A DNA stretch of 64,000 nt from Nitrospira lenta (GTDB lineage Bacteria; Nitrospirota; Nitrospiria; Nitrospirales; Nitrospiraceae). Numbering within the stretch: the first letter of the stretch is position 1; every line of letters begins with the position of its first letter. Position numbers and translations under genes: made by a program. This document shows, one piece after another, positions 43,102 through 52,452 of this stretch. The stretch lies in contig CAMBDY010000007.1 of the NCBI GenBank assembly GCA_945865525.1, forward strand, positions 30,165-94,164, written 5' to 3'. The notes below the pieces were generated by a model. It was not told the origin of the DNA and did not search any database. It saw only the letters and a program-made list of their open reading frames with translations.

Positions 43102-44670
43102 GTGCCGCTGAGTCATCTTTTGTCACGCCCCACGGCCGTTCTGTCGGTACGGTGGGGCGCTGTTGTCTTCACCGGATTTCTCCCTGCCCTGCTAGCTCTA
43201 CTGTTGTTGGCCGGTTGCGGCCCCTCTGTGAATCGGTACCTCCTCATTGAAACAAGTCTTCGCGCCCACGACCCTAAAGGCGCCGATGTGATTCTCCAGC
43301 AGGTTGAAAAAGAATATGGTGAAAAAAATCTGGTGCTCTATGGTATGGATCGAGGGATGATCCTTCAACTGGCCGGCGACTATCAGCAGAGCAACGCCGT
43401 CTTAGAGGGGGCTGAGGAGGAACTGGATCGTCTCTACACAAGCAAGATTCGAACGGAAACCCTTGCGTTCCTGACGAACGATACGGCCTTGCCGTATGTG
43501 GGCGAGCCCTATGAACAAGTCTTGCTCAATGTGCTCAAGGCCCTTAACTATGCACAGCTAGGTGAGTGGCAAGGGGCGCTGGTTGAATCTCGCCGTATTG
43601 ACCATCGGCTCAATGTGTTATCCGATCAAGCCAGCGCGGCGAATGCCTATCGGGATGACGGCTTCGCACGGTATCTGAGCGGGATTTTCTATGAGAGTAC
43701 CGGGGATGTGAATAATGCGTTCATCGCTTATCGAAATGCTTATAAGATATTCCAGACGACCCGCGGATGGTCGCAGGTGGCTGTTCCCTCTCAGCTACGG
43801 ATCGATTTACTACGAACGGCTGAGGCGCTACAGTTCACCCAAGATCTGGCCACGTATCAACAAGCGTTTCCTGAGACTAAGTGGGAGACTCAGGAGGTGT
43901 TACAACCGCTCGCTCACGTTGTCGTGATTAGCTATAATGGCCTCGCGCCTTTCAAGGAAGACCAGTTTTTTGATCTGCCCATCAGCCTTGATGCGCTTCA
44001 ATTGATGCGCCTCAATCGACAGAGAAAGGCTAGTGCCTTGGATGCAAAAAAGACTACCGCCAACAACACGCAGATCTCAAGGGCAAAGGGCCAAAAGCAA
44101 CGTTCGCAACAGATTGAGGACAGTGTCGAGGATAGTGTCTTGGATGGGCTCGGTGGACAGGTGGTGCGCGTGGCGTTACCACGGCTCGTCTCGCAGAAGA
44201 CACTGGTGCCGATCGATCCGGTGAGTCTTATTGGGGAGAATGGCGTGAGGGTAACGGTGAATATGGAATTGGCGCATGACGGGACGGCGTTGGCCGAGAA
44301 AGCGTTGTCGGAGCGGATGGCGAGTATCACCGTCAAGGCCCTCTCGCGTGCCGCAACGAAGCTTGCGCTGGCCGAGATTGCCGCACTTGGGGCACAGGCT
44401 GCAGCCGGAAAAGATGCGGGGCCCTTGGTTGGTCTTCTCGTGGGGGGGCTGGCGAAAGCACTAGCGAGGGCTTCGGAAAAAGCAGACAAACGAAGCTGGC
44501 AAACTTTGCCAGATGAAATTCATCTCGCGCGTGTTTGGGTTCCGGCTGGCTCCTACCAGGTGCAGAGTCAGCCAGCCGGGTCCAATGACCCGCTGAGGCC
44601 ACAAACTATGCGGACCCTGTCGCTTAGGCCAGGCGAGACCACCGTACTCATTCAACGGGTGATACCATGA
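43102..44670 (+). CDS. COG3014-family lipoprotein
   Basis: A 522-residue lipoprotein from GTG 43102; the lipobox LLLAGCG is near residue 39. The N-terminal half is TPR-like (LVLYGMDRGMILQLAGDYQQSNAVLEGAEEEL; LNYAQLGEWQGALVESRRID), which fits COG3014. A Lys/Gln-rich insert near 310-345 precedes a hydrophobic Gly/Ala stretch (about 410-455; LVGLLVGGLAKALA) and a beta-rich end with ARVWVPAGSYQV. Function unknown. The stop overlaps the next start (ATGA). Confidence 0.82.
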   Translation: MPLSHLLSRPTAVLSVRWGAVVFTGFLPALLALLLLAGCGPSVNRYLLIETSLRAHDPKGADVILQQVEKEYGEKNLVLYGMDRGMILQLAGDYQQSNAVLEGAEEELDRLYTSKIRTETLAFLTNDTALPYVGEPYEQVLLNVLKALNYAQLGEWQGALVESRRIDHRLNVLSDQASAANAYRDDGFARYLSGIFYESTGDVNNAFIAYRNAYKIFQTTRGWSQVAVPSQLRIDLLRTAEALQFTQDLATYQQAFPETKWETQEVLQPLAHVVVISYNGLAPFKEDQFFDLPISLDALQLMRLNRQRKASALDAKKTTANNTQISRAKGQKQRSQQIEDSVEDSVLDGLGGQVVRVALPRLVSQKTLVPIDPVSLIGENGVRVTVNMELAHDGTALAEKALSERMASITVKALSRAATKLALAEIAALGAQAAAGKDAGPLVGLLVGGLAKALARASEKADKRSWQTLPDEIHLARVWVPAGSYQVQSQPAGSNDPLRPQTMRTLSLRPGETTVLIQRVIP

Positions 44671-45803
44671 TCAACCGACTTCTGGAGATGAAGAACGTCG
44701 TCCTAGTCCTCTCTACCATTGGCGCACTTTCCGGCTGTGGAGGGTTGGGAGACCAGATGAAGCCTGACTGGATCGATGGAGTCAGTGCCGCCTATCCATC
44801 GGGACAATATCTCCTTGGCGTCGGACAGGCGGAGAGTCGTACGGTCGCTGAAGGCCATGCGTATGTAGCCGTGGCCCGTATTTTTAAAGCGGAGATCAGC
44901 GCGCACGCGAAGGATTGGGAGTCGTATTTCTTGATTGAGCAGCGAGGACAGAGCAGCGCAGAGCGACGATTGACGCTCGAAAATCTCACGCGCGTGTCGA
45001 CTGACAAAGTGTTGGAGAATGTTCGGATCGTTGATCGGTGGATGGATCGGGAGAAGAAACTTCATTATGCCTTGGCGGGGATGCATCGGCCTCAGGCCGA
45101 GACTGCGTTTCTGGAGAAGATTACGGAGTTAGATCGATTGATCAACGACGATGTCGTGGCGGCCCACCGCGCTTCCGAGAAGCTCGCCAAAGTGAGAGCC
45201 TTGCGGCAGGCTACCAGAAACCTAGTGCTGCGGGAGACCTATAATGCCGACCTTCGCGTAATTCGTCCAAGCGGCCAGGGCACCGCCTCCTCCTATCGCG
45301 TTAGCGAACTGACCCGTGAGCTCGAACAGTTTCTCTCGGCGAATTTGGTGCTGGCAGTTGCGGTGACCGGCGATCAGGTTGAGACGGCGCAACGGGCTTT
45401 GACAGAAGGACTACTGAAGGCAGGCTTGCAAGTGACGAGTCAACCTTGGAGTGGAGAGCGTTCGCTCGGGAGCGATTCCAGCATGCCTCTTCCGGAGTTG
45501 TTGCTGCGGGGTGTTGTGCGGTTCTGGTCGATTGATGTGCACGATCCGCAATTCAAGTACGTGCGGTGGTGTAGCGACTTTGAAGTCGTCGATTTGACCA
45601 GCCAGCGGGTGGTCGGTGCCCTGTCGAAGGGCGGGAAGGAAGGCCATTTGTCGGAGGGTGAGGCGACTGCGAAGGCGGTGCGTGTCATGCAGCAAGATTT
45701 TTCTACTGATGTGGCGAAGGCCATTGCGGCGCATGTCTATGGAGAGTTGGAATTGTCGGTGCAGACGAGCCAGCCTGCAGGATGTCTAAGAGCGGCTCAG
45801 TGA
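44667..45803 (+). CDS. second LPP20-like lipoprotein
   Basis: A 378-residue protein with a lipobox ALSGCGG near residue 24 and an LPP20-like N-terminal domain (KPDWIDGVSAAYPSGQYLLGVGQAESRTVAEGHAYVAVARIF; LHYALAGMHRPQAE). The extra ~200 C-terminal residues are a separate alpha/beta region (LVLAVAVTGDQVETAQRALTEGL ... LLLRGVVRFWSID) that could bind the LpoB-like partner. Translationally coupled to the COG3014 gene. Last gene of the operon, followed by a minus-strand gene 72 bases on. Confidence 0.8.
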   Translation: MINRLLEMKNVVLVLSTIGALSGCGGLGDQMKPDWIDGVSAAYPSGQYLLGVGQAESRTVAEGHAYVAVARIFKAEISAHAKDWESYFLIEQRGQSSAERRLTLENLTRVSTDKVLENVRIVDRWMDREKKLHYALAGMHRPQAETAFLEKITELDRLINDDVVAAHRASEKLAKVRALRQATRNLVLRETYNADLRVIRPSGQGTASSYRVSELTRELEQFLSANLVLAVAVTGDQVETAQRALTEGLLKAGLQVTSQPWSGERSLGSDSSMPLPELLLRGVVRFWSIDVHDPQFKYVRWCSDFEVVDLTSQRVVGALSKGGKEGHLSEGEATAKAVRVMQQDFSTDVAKAIAAHVYGELELSVQTSQPAGCLRAAQ

Positions 45804-45875
45804 CTGACTCAAAGTTGACACCGTTTTGTTCAATCAGGGCAACTTGGTCGACAGGTCAGTACGGAAGAGACAGAG

Positions 45876-46409
45876 TTAGCGGCATTGATAGTCGGCAATG
45901 AGCGAGTCGATGGCGGTTTCCCAATCAGCGGCTACCTGCTTGAGCGAGAGGGCTTTTACGGTCCGTGGCCCTGGTGTTCGGCTTTCGCGCGTGAGCATCG
46001 CGAGGGCTTGTTGGACGTTGTTCTGGGCTAACGAGAGGCTTCCGCAGATTCCGGAGGAGACGGGTAGTTGGCCTCCAGCTCGGCGAAAGAGGGCCATGGC
46101 GCGATAGCTATGTTCCTGTGAACGGAAGAGGGCGTCTGCTCCTTGAAACAGGCGCATAGCCGAGCCATCCTCCTGATGGGTTTTGGCCAGAAATTTGGCC
46201 ACGAGTGCCGCACGGCCCATGGTGATGGCGGCGCCTTCTGGGTCGTCACTTGCCATTGCTTCTTCTGCTTTTTCCTGCAAGCGATCCATTTCCGCTTCAT
46301 TGCCGATCACTTGCGCGGTGGCCAGATTTGCGGTCATGAGCGTCGTCATACAACAGAGAGCGAACAGCCGCCGTAGGGTGGCAAGGTTGGTGGGGGGTGC
46401 TCCTGTCAC
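45876..46409 (-). CDS. secreted hypothetical protein
   Basis: About 177 residues from GTG 46409, chosen because AAGGGA lies seven bases upstream and because it yields a clean signal peptide (LRRLFALCCMTTLMTANLATA). The mature part is helical, Ala-rich and resembles a helical-hairpin repeat (AEMDRLQEKAEEAMASDDPEGAAITMGRAALVAKFL) with a Cys pair near the end. No family recognised. Convergent with the lipoprotein operon. Confidence 0.6.
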   Translation of the reverse strand: MTGAPPTNLATLRRLFALCCMTTLMTANLATAQVIGNEAEMDRLQEKAEEAMASDDPEGAAITMGRAALVAKFLAKTHQEDGSAMRLFQGADALFRSQEHSYRAMALFRRAGGQLPVSSGICGSLSLAQNNVQQALAMLTRESRTPGPRTVKALSLKQVAADWETAIDSLIADYQCR

Positions 46410-46566
46410 GAGTGGATCCCTTCGAGTAGTCACGGGTGAACGACGTCGGCTCACTGTACTGAACGTATATCGGTTGGTGCAAGTTGCAAGCCTGGGAGAG
46501 CGATCAGTATAATCCCGCGACAGTCGCCACCCGAGAAGACTACAGGGGCAATAAAGGAGGGTACGC

Positions 46567-46761
46567 GTGCAATATTGGGTAAAAATCGTGTTTGTCGACA
46601 ATCAGGAACTCCTGGTCAAGGATGCAATCCGCCATACCATCAGTGACGATATGGAAGTGCTGGAGGTGGATTCGGCAAAGGAAGTCATCATCGTTCCGAT
46701 GAGACAGATCAAATACCTTGCGTGCGATGCGACGGTGTTCGCCACGAAGAAGCCTGCCTAG
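46567..46761 (+). CDS. 64-residue small protein
   Basis: GTG start with AAAGGAGG seven bases ahead, one of the strongest ribosome sites in the window. The product is soluble and beta-rich: VKIVFVDNQELLVKDAIRH, MEVLEVDSAKEVIIVPMRQIKYLACD. The pattern resembles small Hfq/Sm-like or DUF-type barrels, but I cannot assign it. It lies 84 bases before the rRNA methyltransferase and may share its mRNA. Confidence 0.7.
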   Translation: MQYWVKIVFVDNQELLVKDAIRHTISDDMEVLEVDSAKEVIIVPMRQIKYLACDATVFATKKPA

Positions 46762-46845
46762 GGCTTGTCCGTTAAGAGTTTTTGCCCAAGGCGTCGGGCT
46801 AATCAGACCATGCCGGTCGATCGATCGGCTGGATTGAGCAACATA

Positions 46846-48039
46846 ATGACTATTCATAATGACAGTCCACGCGGTCAGGTCCGGCTCGCCCCCGCGCGCG
46901 CGGTTGGGGTGCCGGGGCATCTTTGGATCTATGCAGGCTATGTCGCCTCGGTCAGCGGCGAACCGGTTGCCGGCGATGTGGTGGATGTCCTGGCGCCGAA
47001 TGGGCGATTTATCGCGCGCGGGCTCTACAATCCCGCCTCCAAGATACGCGTGCGGATCATAACCTCTGAGAATGAACCAATCACGGAACAGTTTTGGAAA
47101 AGCCGTGTCGCACAGGCAGTCCGGCTGCGGCAGAAGATTGTCACGGGGACGAACGCCTACCGCCTCGTCTATGGAGAAGCGGATCATCTTCCTGGTTTGA
47201 TTGTGGATCGCTACGACGATGTCCTGGTCATGCAGACCCTCTCTGTCGGCATGGACCTCCGGAAGGACCTATTGGCCAATCTTTTATGTCAGGAATCAGG
47301 AGCCACACGGGTCTATCTGCGCAATGACGCGAAGAGTCGTGTTTTAGAAGGGCTACCATTGGAGCGAGGGTTCCTTCGAGGAGGCGGCACGACGACGGTC
47401 GAGGTGTATGAGGGAACGGCCAGATTCCTCGTCGATATCGAGCGGGGGCAGAAGACTGGCTGGTTTTGCGATCAGAGGGAGAATCGATTGGTGGCGGCAC
47501 GGTTCGCAGCTGGCGCGGAGGTGCTGGAGGTGTTTGCCCATACCGGTGCCTTTGGGATCCATGCGGCACTCGCGGGAGCCAAGTCGGTCGAGGGGCTGGA
47601 TGTGAGCGAGGAGGCCCTCGTCCTCGCGCGCAGCCATGCGGCCTTGAACAAGGTCGAGGACCGTTGTCTCTATCGTATGGCGGATGCATTTGAGGAGATG
47701 CGAACGCTGGAACGGGCTGAACGCCGCTACGACTTGGTGTTACTCGATCCCCCTGCTTTTGCGCGTAGTAAACAGGCTGTGCCTCGCGCCTTGGCCGGAT
47801 ACAAAGATGTCAATCTTCTCGGAATGAAGCTCACGAAGCCGGAAGGGGTTCTGGTCACGAGTTCTTGCTCGCACCATGTCACGGAGCAGGAATTATGGAC
47901 GGGAATTCGGCTGGCCGCGCGAGATGCGAAACGGCAGGTTCGTCTACTTGAACAACGTGGACAGGCCAGCGACCATCCCATTCTCGCTACCATGCCGGAA
48001 ACCCGCTATCTGAAGTGTTTTATTCTACAGGTATTGTGA
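46846..48039 (+). CDS. RlmI-like 23S rRNA cytosine-C5 methyltransferase (class I SAM)
   Basis: About 397 residues from ATG 46846; a longer reading begins in the intergenic gap. An N-terminal PUA-like domain (GHLWIYAGYVASVSGEPVAGDVVDV) precedes an EEHEE-type linker and a SAM fold with VLEVFAHTGAFGIHAA, GLDVSEEALVLARSHAALN and the catalytic-loop LLDPPAFARSK. A later TSSCSHHV provides the Cys expected for m5C chemistry. The RlmI (YccW) group modifies 23S C1962; the exact site here is inferred. Confidence 0.87.
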   Translation: MTIHNDSPRGQVRLAPARAVGVPGHLWIYAGYVASVSGEPVAGDVVDVLAPNGRFIARGLYNPASKIRVRIITSENEPITEQFWKSRVAQAVRLRQKIVTGTNAYRLVYGEADHLPGLIVDRYDDVLVMQTLSVGMDLRKDLLANLLCQESGATRVYLRNDAKSRVLEGLPLERGFLRGGGTTTVEVYEGTARFLVDIERGQKTGWFCDQRENRLVAARFAAGAEVLEVFAHTGAFGIHAALAGAKSVEGLDVSEEALVLARSHAALNKVEDRCLYRMADAFEEMRTLERAERRYDLVLLDPPAFARSKQAVPRALAGYKDVNLLGMKLTKPEGVLVTSSCSHHVTEQELWTGIRLAARDAKRQVRLLEQRGQASDHPILATMPETRYLKCFILQVL

Positions 48040-48170
48040 GCAAGACAAACAAGATTTGCGCGTGAGGTGCCCCTCAAAGGCCCAAGACTGGAGTGTAAAA
48101 TTCCGAAGACTTCAGTTTGTCTCACTCGTCCTACTTTTTGCGTATCGTCGGGTAAGTCTTGCGGGAATAA

Positions 48171-48632
48171 TTAGTCGTTTGGGGGCTCGAAGTGACCGGA
48201 TGGCCGGTTCTGCCAGGGAACCGTCGCCTGTTTGGTTTGTTTGACGAGGCTTTGTAAATTCACCTCCGCTGCACGGAGCAACTTCGGTTCACCGCTTTGG
48301 ATGATCGCCGTTAATAGAACGTAGAGCGACCGGTCCATTCGTGATCCGGCGAGAATGCGTTCGGTGACAGGATCCGGTCCAGGCGGGATGGCGCTGTCTG
48401 CTTCCTCCGGACCTTCAAAGAGAGTGCAAAACGCAGTGGGGTGGTGAAAGAGCCAGGCGGGAGGAATCTTTAACGTGGCGGCGAGCAATTCGAGCGTCGA
48501 GGCTGCGGGATCAGTTTCTTCAGTTTCAATGGCCTCGAGAGCCTGAAGCGAAAGAGACGATTGGGTGGCTAAATAGTCGGTTGAGTGGCCTCGCGAGATG
48601 CGCCAAGCCCGAATCTGTTGTCCCAGCGCCAT
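48171..48632 (-). CDS. XRE-like helix-turn-helix regulator
   Basis: A 153-residue protein with an N-terminal five-helix HTH (ALGQQIRAWRISRGHSTDYLATQSSLSLQALEAIETEETDP, residues 2-43) of the Cro/C1 type and a ~90-residue C-terminal helical part. The Pro-rich linker near 84-92 (IPPGPDP) separates the two. Possible targets are unknown. It is isolated on the minus strand, divergent from the coiled-coil gene at 48805. Confidence 0.78.
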   Translation of the reverse strand: MALGQQIRAWRISRGHSTDYLATQSSLSLQALEAIETEETDPAASTLELLAATLKIPPAWLFHHPTAFCTLFEGPEEADSAIPPGPDPVTERILAGSRMDRSLYVLLTAIIQSGEPKLLRAAEVNLQSLVKQTKQATVPWQNRPSGHFEPPND

Positions 48633-48758
48633 GGCATCATGATACTGAATAGGGGCCGCCTTCGCAACCTCACGTTAGTCGTGTCGCGGTAGTCCGCCCT
48701 TGTAAATCAATGGCTTATCGCTAATTTCGTTTAGTGGAAGGTGAGAAGTGAAATCAGG

Positions 48759-48764
48759 TATAAT
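48759..48764 (+). promoter_or_regulatory. -10 element for the coiled-coil gene
   Basis: A consensus TATAAT 41 bases ahead of the ATG at 48805. No good -35 at 16-18 bases, so it may need an activator or be fortuitous. Confidence 0.4.
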
Positions 48765-48804
48765 ACTTCTTTGACTGTATTGTCGATTCAGTGAGGAGGC
48801 GTTC

Positions 48805-49146
48805 ATGTTGGGGACAGATATTCGGGGAATCCTCGCAGAGGAAGAAGAAGTGCAGCGGCGTAAGGAAGCGTTGAAGTCGCTTCTGACCATGCGGTCTAAG
48901 CAGTTGCGGGAGTCGCTGCAGCAGCGGATCAAGCGGGCGCGGACGAGCGGCAACTGGATTCAGTTTTCTAAGGAAGAATGTGCCGCCCTTCACAAGCGGG
49001 AAAAACTTCATCTCAAGTCTCAGTTCGATATGCTGCAGCATGAGCAGGATCGAACTCGAGGGAAGCTGACGGCACTCAGACGAGCGAAGCTACGGGCTCA
49101 ACGGATTCGGGCTGCCGAAGCCGCGTCCGGGCGGAAACGCCGCTGA
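48805..49146 (+). CDS. 113-residue charged coiled-coil protein
   Basis: GAGGAGG six bases before the ATG. The sequence is almost wholly helical and highly charged (EEEEVQRRKEALKSLLTMRSKQLRESLQQRI; HEQDRTRGKLTALRRAKLRAQRIRAAE) with a basic tail ending GRKRR, consistent with a nucleic-acid- or ribosome-associated coiled coil. No family recognised. The TrmH-type methyltransferase follows 30 bases later on the same strand. Confidence 0.7.
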   Translation: MLGTDIRGILAEEEEVQRRKEALKSLLTMRSKQLRESLQQRIKRARTSGNWIQFSKEECAALHKREKLHLKSQFDMLQHEQDRTRGKLTALRRAKLRAQRIRAAEAASGRKRR

Positions 49147-49176
49147 GCCCTCGCTGTTCAGTGTTGATTTACTAAC

Positions 49177-49977
49177 GTGGCTCTCCCTCTCCTGACGCGT
49201 ACGCAAGGCTCATACATTCGGGAGCTCCTCCAAGAGAGACGTGTGCGAGCAGCCGAAGGTGTCTTCGTAGTCGAAGGCACCCATGCGGTGCGTGATCTCT
49301 TGAGTGGGTACCCCGAACAAGTCCGTACGATCGTAACCACCCCTGGGTATCTGCTCAAAGAAGGGAGGGACGACGGGTTCGCTCGGCTTCCTGCCTCCGT
49401 GCAGCAGTATTCCTGCCCTGATTTTCAATTTTCGAAATTATCAGACTTGGAAGCCCCGCAAGGTATTCTCGCTGTCGTGCGGCAGCCGGCATGGGATGAA
49501 GCTGCGATTCTTCAGCAGCCGATGATCCTAGGGATTTTTGGCGAGCAGCTGCAAGATCCCGTCAATGTGGGGGCTATTATCAGAACGGCGGCCGCGCTGA
49601 ACGTATGTGCGCTATGGCTCACCCCTGAATCGGCCGATATCTATCATCCAAAGGTGGTACGGTCGGCGAGTGGCACCCTCCTCGCGTTGCCGATTTTTTT
49701 TACCAAGAATGGGGCCGGTTTGATTCAGCACGGTTGCCAGATCTTCACGGCAGAAGTAGGAGGACCTGAGGTTGTTTCGATTGATGCGATCCACCAGGCG
49801 CCACGGAAGCTGGTGGTTGCTGTTGGTAATGAAAGCCGCGGTTTGTCAGCGCAGATCCGCACCCAAGCCACGACTCGATTCACGATCCCTCTCAGCCGCG
49901 ACGTAGAATCCTTGAATGTTGCGGCAACCGTGGCCATCGCCACGTTCTACTTCTCCCGACTTCCCAAAGAGAAATAG
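49177..49977 (+). CDS. TrmH/SpoU-family RNA 2'-O-methyltransferase
   Basis: A 266-residue protein with an N-terminal substrate-binding domain (SYIRELLQERRVRAAEGVFVVEGTHAVRDLL) and a SPOUT knot containing the three family motifs: LQDPVNVGAIIRTAAALNV, LVVAVGNESRGLS and IPLSRDVESLNVAATVAI. It methylates a ribose 2'-OH of rRNA or tRNA; closest in layout to RlmB-type enzymes. GTG start, weak ribosome site. Confidence 0.9.
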   Translation: MALPLLTRTQGSYIRELLQERRVRAAEGVFVVEGTHAVRDLLSGYPEQVRTIVTTPGYLLKEGRDDGFARLPASVQQYSCPDFQFSKLSDLEAPQGILAVVRQPAWDEAAILQQPMILGIFGEQLQDPVNVGAIIRTAAALNVCALWLTPESADIYHPKVVRSASGTLLALPIFFTKNGAGLIQHGCQIFTAEVGGPEVVSIDAIHQAPRKLVVAVGNESRGLSAQIRTQATTRFTIPLSRDVESLNVAATVAIATFYFSRLPKEK

Positions 49978-50250
49978 CTCAATTCTCATTCCTAGTTGAA
50001 AAATGTGGCATATCTGGGCTCTCACGCCCATCTTCTTTACTGTGGTGCCTCGTTAGCCGGTACGTCAGCTGGCTGGAATGGAAGAAGAGATTGGCCGAGT
50101 CTTGTAGGCTTCATAACCAATCAATGGTCATGCAGTCGAGCTTTCACGCAACGGCTGTCGTGGGTGAAGCAGGATGAGGCTGTATTCAGAGGAGCAGGCA
50201 GGAAGGAAGAAAAAAAGAAGCTGAGCCTCGCAAACGTTTTGAATGGGATG

Positions 50251-50326
50251 TGGTGCCGAGGGACAGAATTGAACTGTCGACACCAGCCTTTTCAGGGCTG
50301 TGCTCTACCAACTGAGCTACCTCGGC
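50251..50326 (-). tRNA. tRNA-Phe (GAA)
   Basis: 76 nt including encoded CCA. The acceptor GCCGAGG pairs with CCTCGGC, the D stem is GCTC/GAGC, and the anticodon arm is CAGCC-CTGAAAA-GGCTG with GAA at the wobble to third positions. The T arm is GACAG-TTCAATT-CTGTC, the discriminator A. All four stems pair fully. Confidence 0.96.
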
Positions 50327-50426
50327 ACGATTCGCGGCAAGAAGAGCGAGGCACTGTTACAGGACTGATGGACAAAAATCAAGTCTCTGTCGATCTCTCC
50401 TTGGCAAGTGCCGGCGGACCAAGCTG

Positions 50427-50519
50427 TGGCGGAGAGAGAGGGAATTGAACCCTCGGTAAGGGTTTTGCCCCTACGACGGTTTAGCAAACCGTTGCCTTCG
50501 ACCACTCGGCCACCTCTCC
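50427..50519 (-). tRNA. tRNA-Ser (GCT)
   Basis: 93 nt including encoded CCA. The acceptor GGAGAGG pairs with TCTCTCC (one G-U), the anticodon arm is ACGGTTT-GCT-AAACCGT, and a long class II variable arm (GTAGGGGCAAAACCCTTAC) marks it as serine. It decodes AGC/AGU. Confidence 0.95.
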
Positions 50520-50815
50520 ACGGGTCTCAGCTCTGTGCGGGGTTCCCGATCACCGATGCTGTTAGGTGATGATCGTAGGATAACCAGCGATCACACGGTC
50601 ATCTTACCTCAGGCCCTATGAGAGGTACAAGCCATTCGCGAGACGGAGCAAGAAAAACTCTTGGGAGGACGGCGAGGGTTCAGACGTCTCTTTGTTTATT
50701 CCACTGAAGGCTGTTGCCCGTTGATGCGCTTAGATTTGAGAGGGATTTTGCAACGGGGTGAGGATAAGAGACAGAAGAATCGGCTGCTTCAGGCGATCAA
50801 TCGAACTGCATGGTT

Positions 50816-50905
50816 TGGCGGAGGGGGCGAGATTTGAACTCGCGGACCCCTTGCGAGGTCTCCAGTTTTCAAGACTGGCACGTTCGACCACTCCGTCACC
50901 CCTCC
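50816..50905 (-). tRNA. tRNA-Ser (TGA)
   Basis: 90 nt including encoded CCA. The acceptor is GGAGGGG, anticodon arm CCAGTCT-TGA-AAACTGG, with a long variable arm typical of serine. It decodes UCA/UCG-type codons. It lies 64 bases after the serS stop on the same strand, so it may be made from the serS transcript. Confidence 0.95.
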
Positions 50906-50969
50906 GGAAATCACTCGTTGGCCCGAGGCGCTTGTCGTTCAGGCGCGGTGGGCGGGATCCAATAGTAAC

Positions 50970-52256
50970 CTATTCTGTGCGAATCTGCGCAAGCCCGCCC
51001 ATGTAGGGCCGTAATACGGTCGGTATCGTAATGCTCCCATCTGGCTGCTGGTAGTTTTCCAAGATGGCCACGAGGGTGCGGCCGACGGCCAGCCCCGATC
51101 CATTGAGCGTATGGACGAACTCGGTCTTGGCGTCTTTTTTTCCCGCTACGCTCTTGTAGCGAATGCTCCCTCGCCTGGCTTGAAACCCTTCAAAGTTGCT
51201 GCAGGAGGAGATTTCTCGGTAGTGGTTCTGGGACGGGAGCCAGACCTCAATATCGTACGTCTTCGCTGCGGAGAATCCGATATCGCTGGTGCAGAGGGTG
51301 ACGACCCGGTAATGCAGTTCCAAGCCTTGCAAGACCGCTTCTGCATGACGAGTGAGCCGTTCCAATTCCTCATACGACTCGTCCGGTTTGGCGAAGATGA
51401 CCAATTCCACCTTATTGAATTGGTGGAGACGAATGAGCCCTTTGGTGTCTTTGCCATAGGAGCCAGCCTCGCGCCGAAAACAGGGGGTATAGGCCGTATA
51501 CCGGACTGGCAGGGCAGTTTCGGGGATAATTTCGTCCCGATGGAGATTGGTGATAGGGACTTCGGCCGTGGGGATCAAGAAGTAGTTTTCGTCCCGGAGG
51601 TGAAAGAGATCCTCTTCGAACTTAGGCAACTGGCCGGTGGCCGTCATGCTCGCGTGATTGACAAGGAGCGGCGGCAGCACTTCCCTATAGCCATGCTGCG
51701 TCGTGTGCAGGTCAAGCATATAGTTGATGAGGGCTCGTTCCAGTCTTGCGCCAGCTCCAGTGAGGACCGCAAATCGTGCGCCAGCAATTTTCGCCGCCCG
51801 GTCGAAATCCAGAATACCAAGGGCTTCGCCAAGCTCCCAATGGCTTTTGGCCGGTGCAGTGAAGGCGGGAGGCGCGCTCCAGCGTCTGACTTCCTTGTTG
51901 CTGTCGGCGTCTTTTCCTGCTGGCACTGACACATGGGGGAGATTGGGGATGTGGAGATTCAGATCGGTCAGGGACTCCTCGACGCCACGGAGTTCGTTTT
52001 CAATCGCTTTAATCCGTTCGCCAACAGCTTTCATGGCGGTCATAGCGGTATCAGCTGGCTGCGCGTGTCTCTTCAGCGTGGCGACTTCTTCCGATCCTTT
52101 TTTGAGCTCTGAACGCAGCTGCTCGACCTGGCTGGTCAAAGCGCGACGTTGTGTAATCAGCTCCCGGAGGTTGTCCCAGGGAACGTCGGCGCCGCGAGGA
52201 CCCAATTGTGTCCGGAGGTTATCTAAATTGTCGCGTAAATAGCGTAGATCGTACAT
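50970..52256 (-). CDS. serS: seryl-tRNA synthetase
   Basis: A 428-residue class II synthetase. The N-terminal long antiparallel coiled coil (residues ~30-105) contacts the tRNA variable arm. Catalytic motifs: [29 protein letters not shown], motif 2 [28 protein letters not shown] and motif 3 [25 protein letters not shown]. Two tRNA-Ser genes follow on the same strand. Normal length. Confidence 0.96.
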   Translation of the reverse strand: MYDLRYLRDNLDNLRTQLGPRGADVPWDNLRELITQRRALTSQVEQLRSELKKGSEEVATLKRHAQPADTAMTAMKAVGERIKAIENELRGVEESLTDLNLHIPNLPHVSVPAGKDADSNKEVRRWSAPPAFTAPAKSHWELGEALGILDFDRAAKIAGARFAVLTGAGARLERALINYMLDLHTTQHGYREVLPPLLVNHASMTATGQLPKFEEDLFHLRDENYFLIPTAEVPITNLHRDEIIPETALPVRYTAYTPCFRREAGSYGKDTKGLIRLHQFNKVELVIFAKPDESYEELERLTRHAEAVLQGLELHYRVVTLCTSDIGFSAAKTYDIEVWLPSQNHYREISSCSNFEGFQARRGSIRYKSVAGKKDAKTEFVHTLNGSGLAVGRTLVAILENYQQPDGSITIPTVLRPYMGGLAQIRTE

Positions 52257-52452
52257 GGTGTCCTATTCCAGAAAGCGGCTGGAATCTAACATCGGGGTAG
52301 GGGTTAGTCAATCGAGCGGGCGGTAGGATGCTGTGATGATCATGTGGCTGGTCCGTTGACAGGAACCGGAAGATCGAGGACCATGCGCGGTGTCCTGCGA
52401 TGAATCGACCGTGGCCGCAGTAGTGAGGGAACAGAGAGGAAGGGAAGCAACA

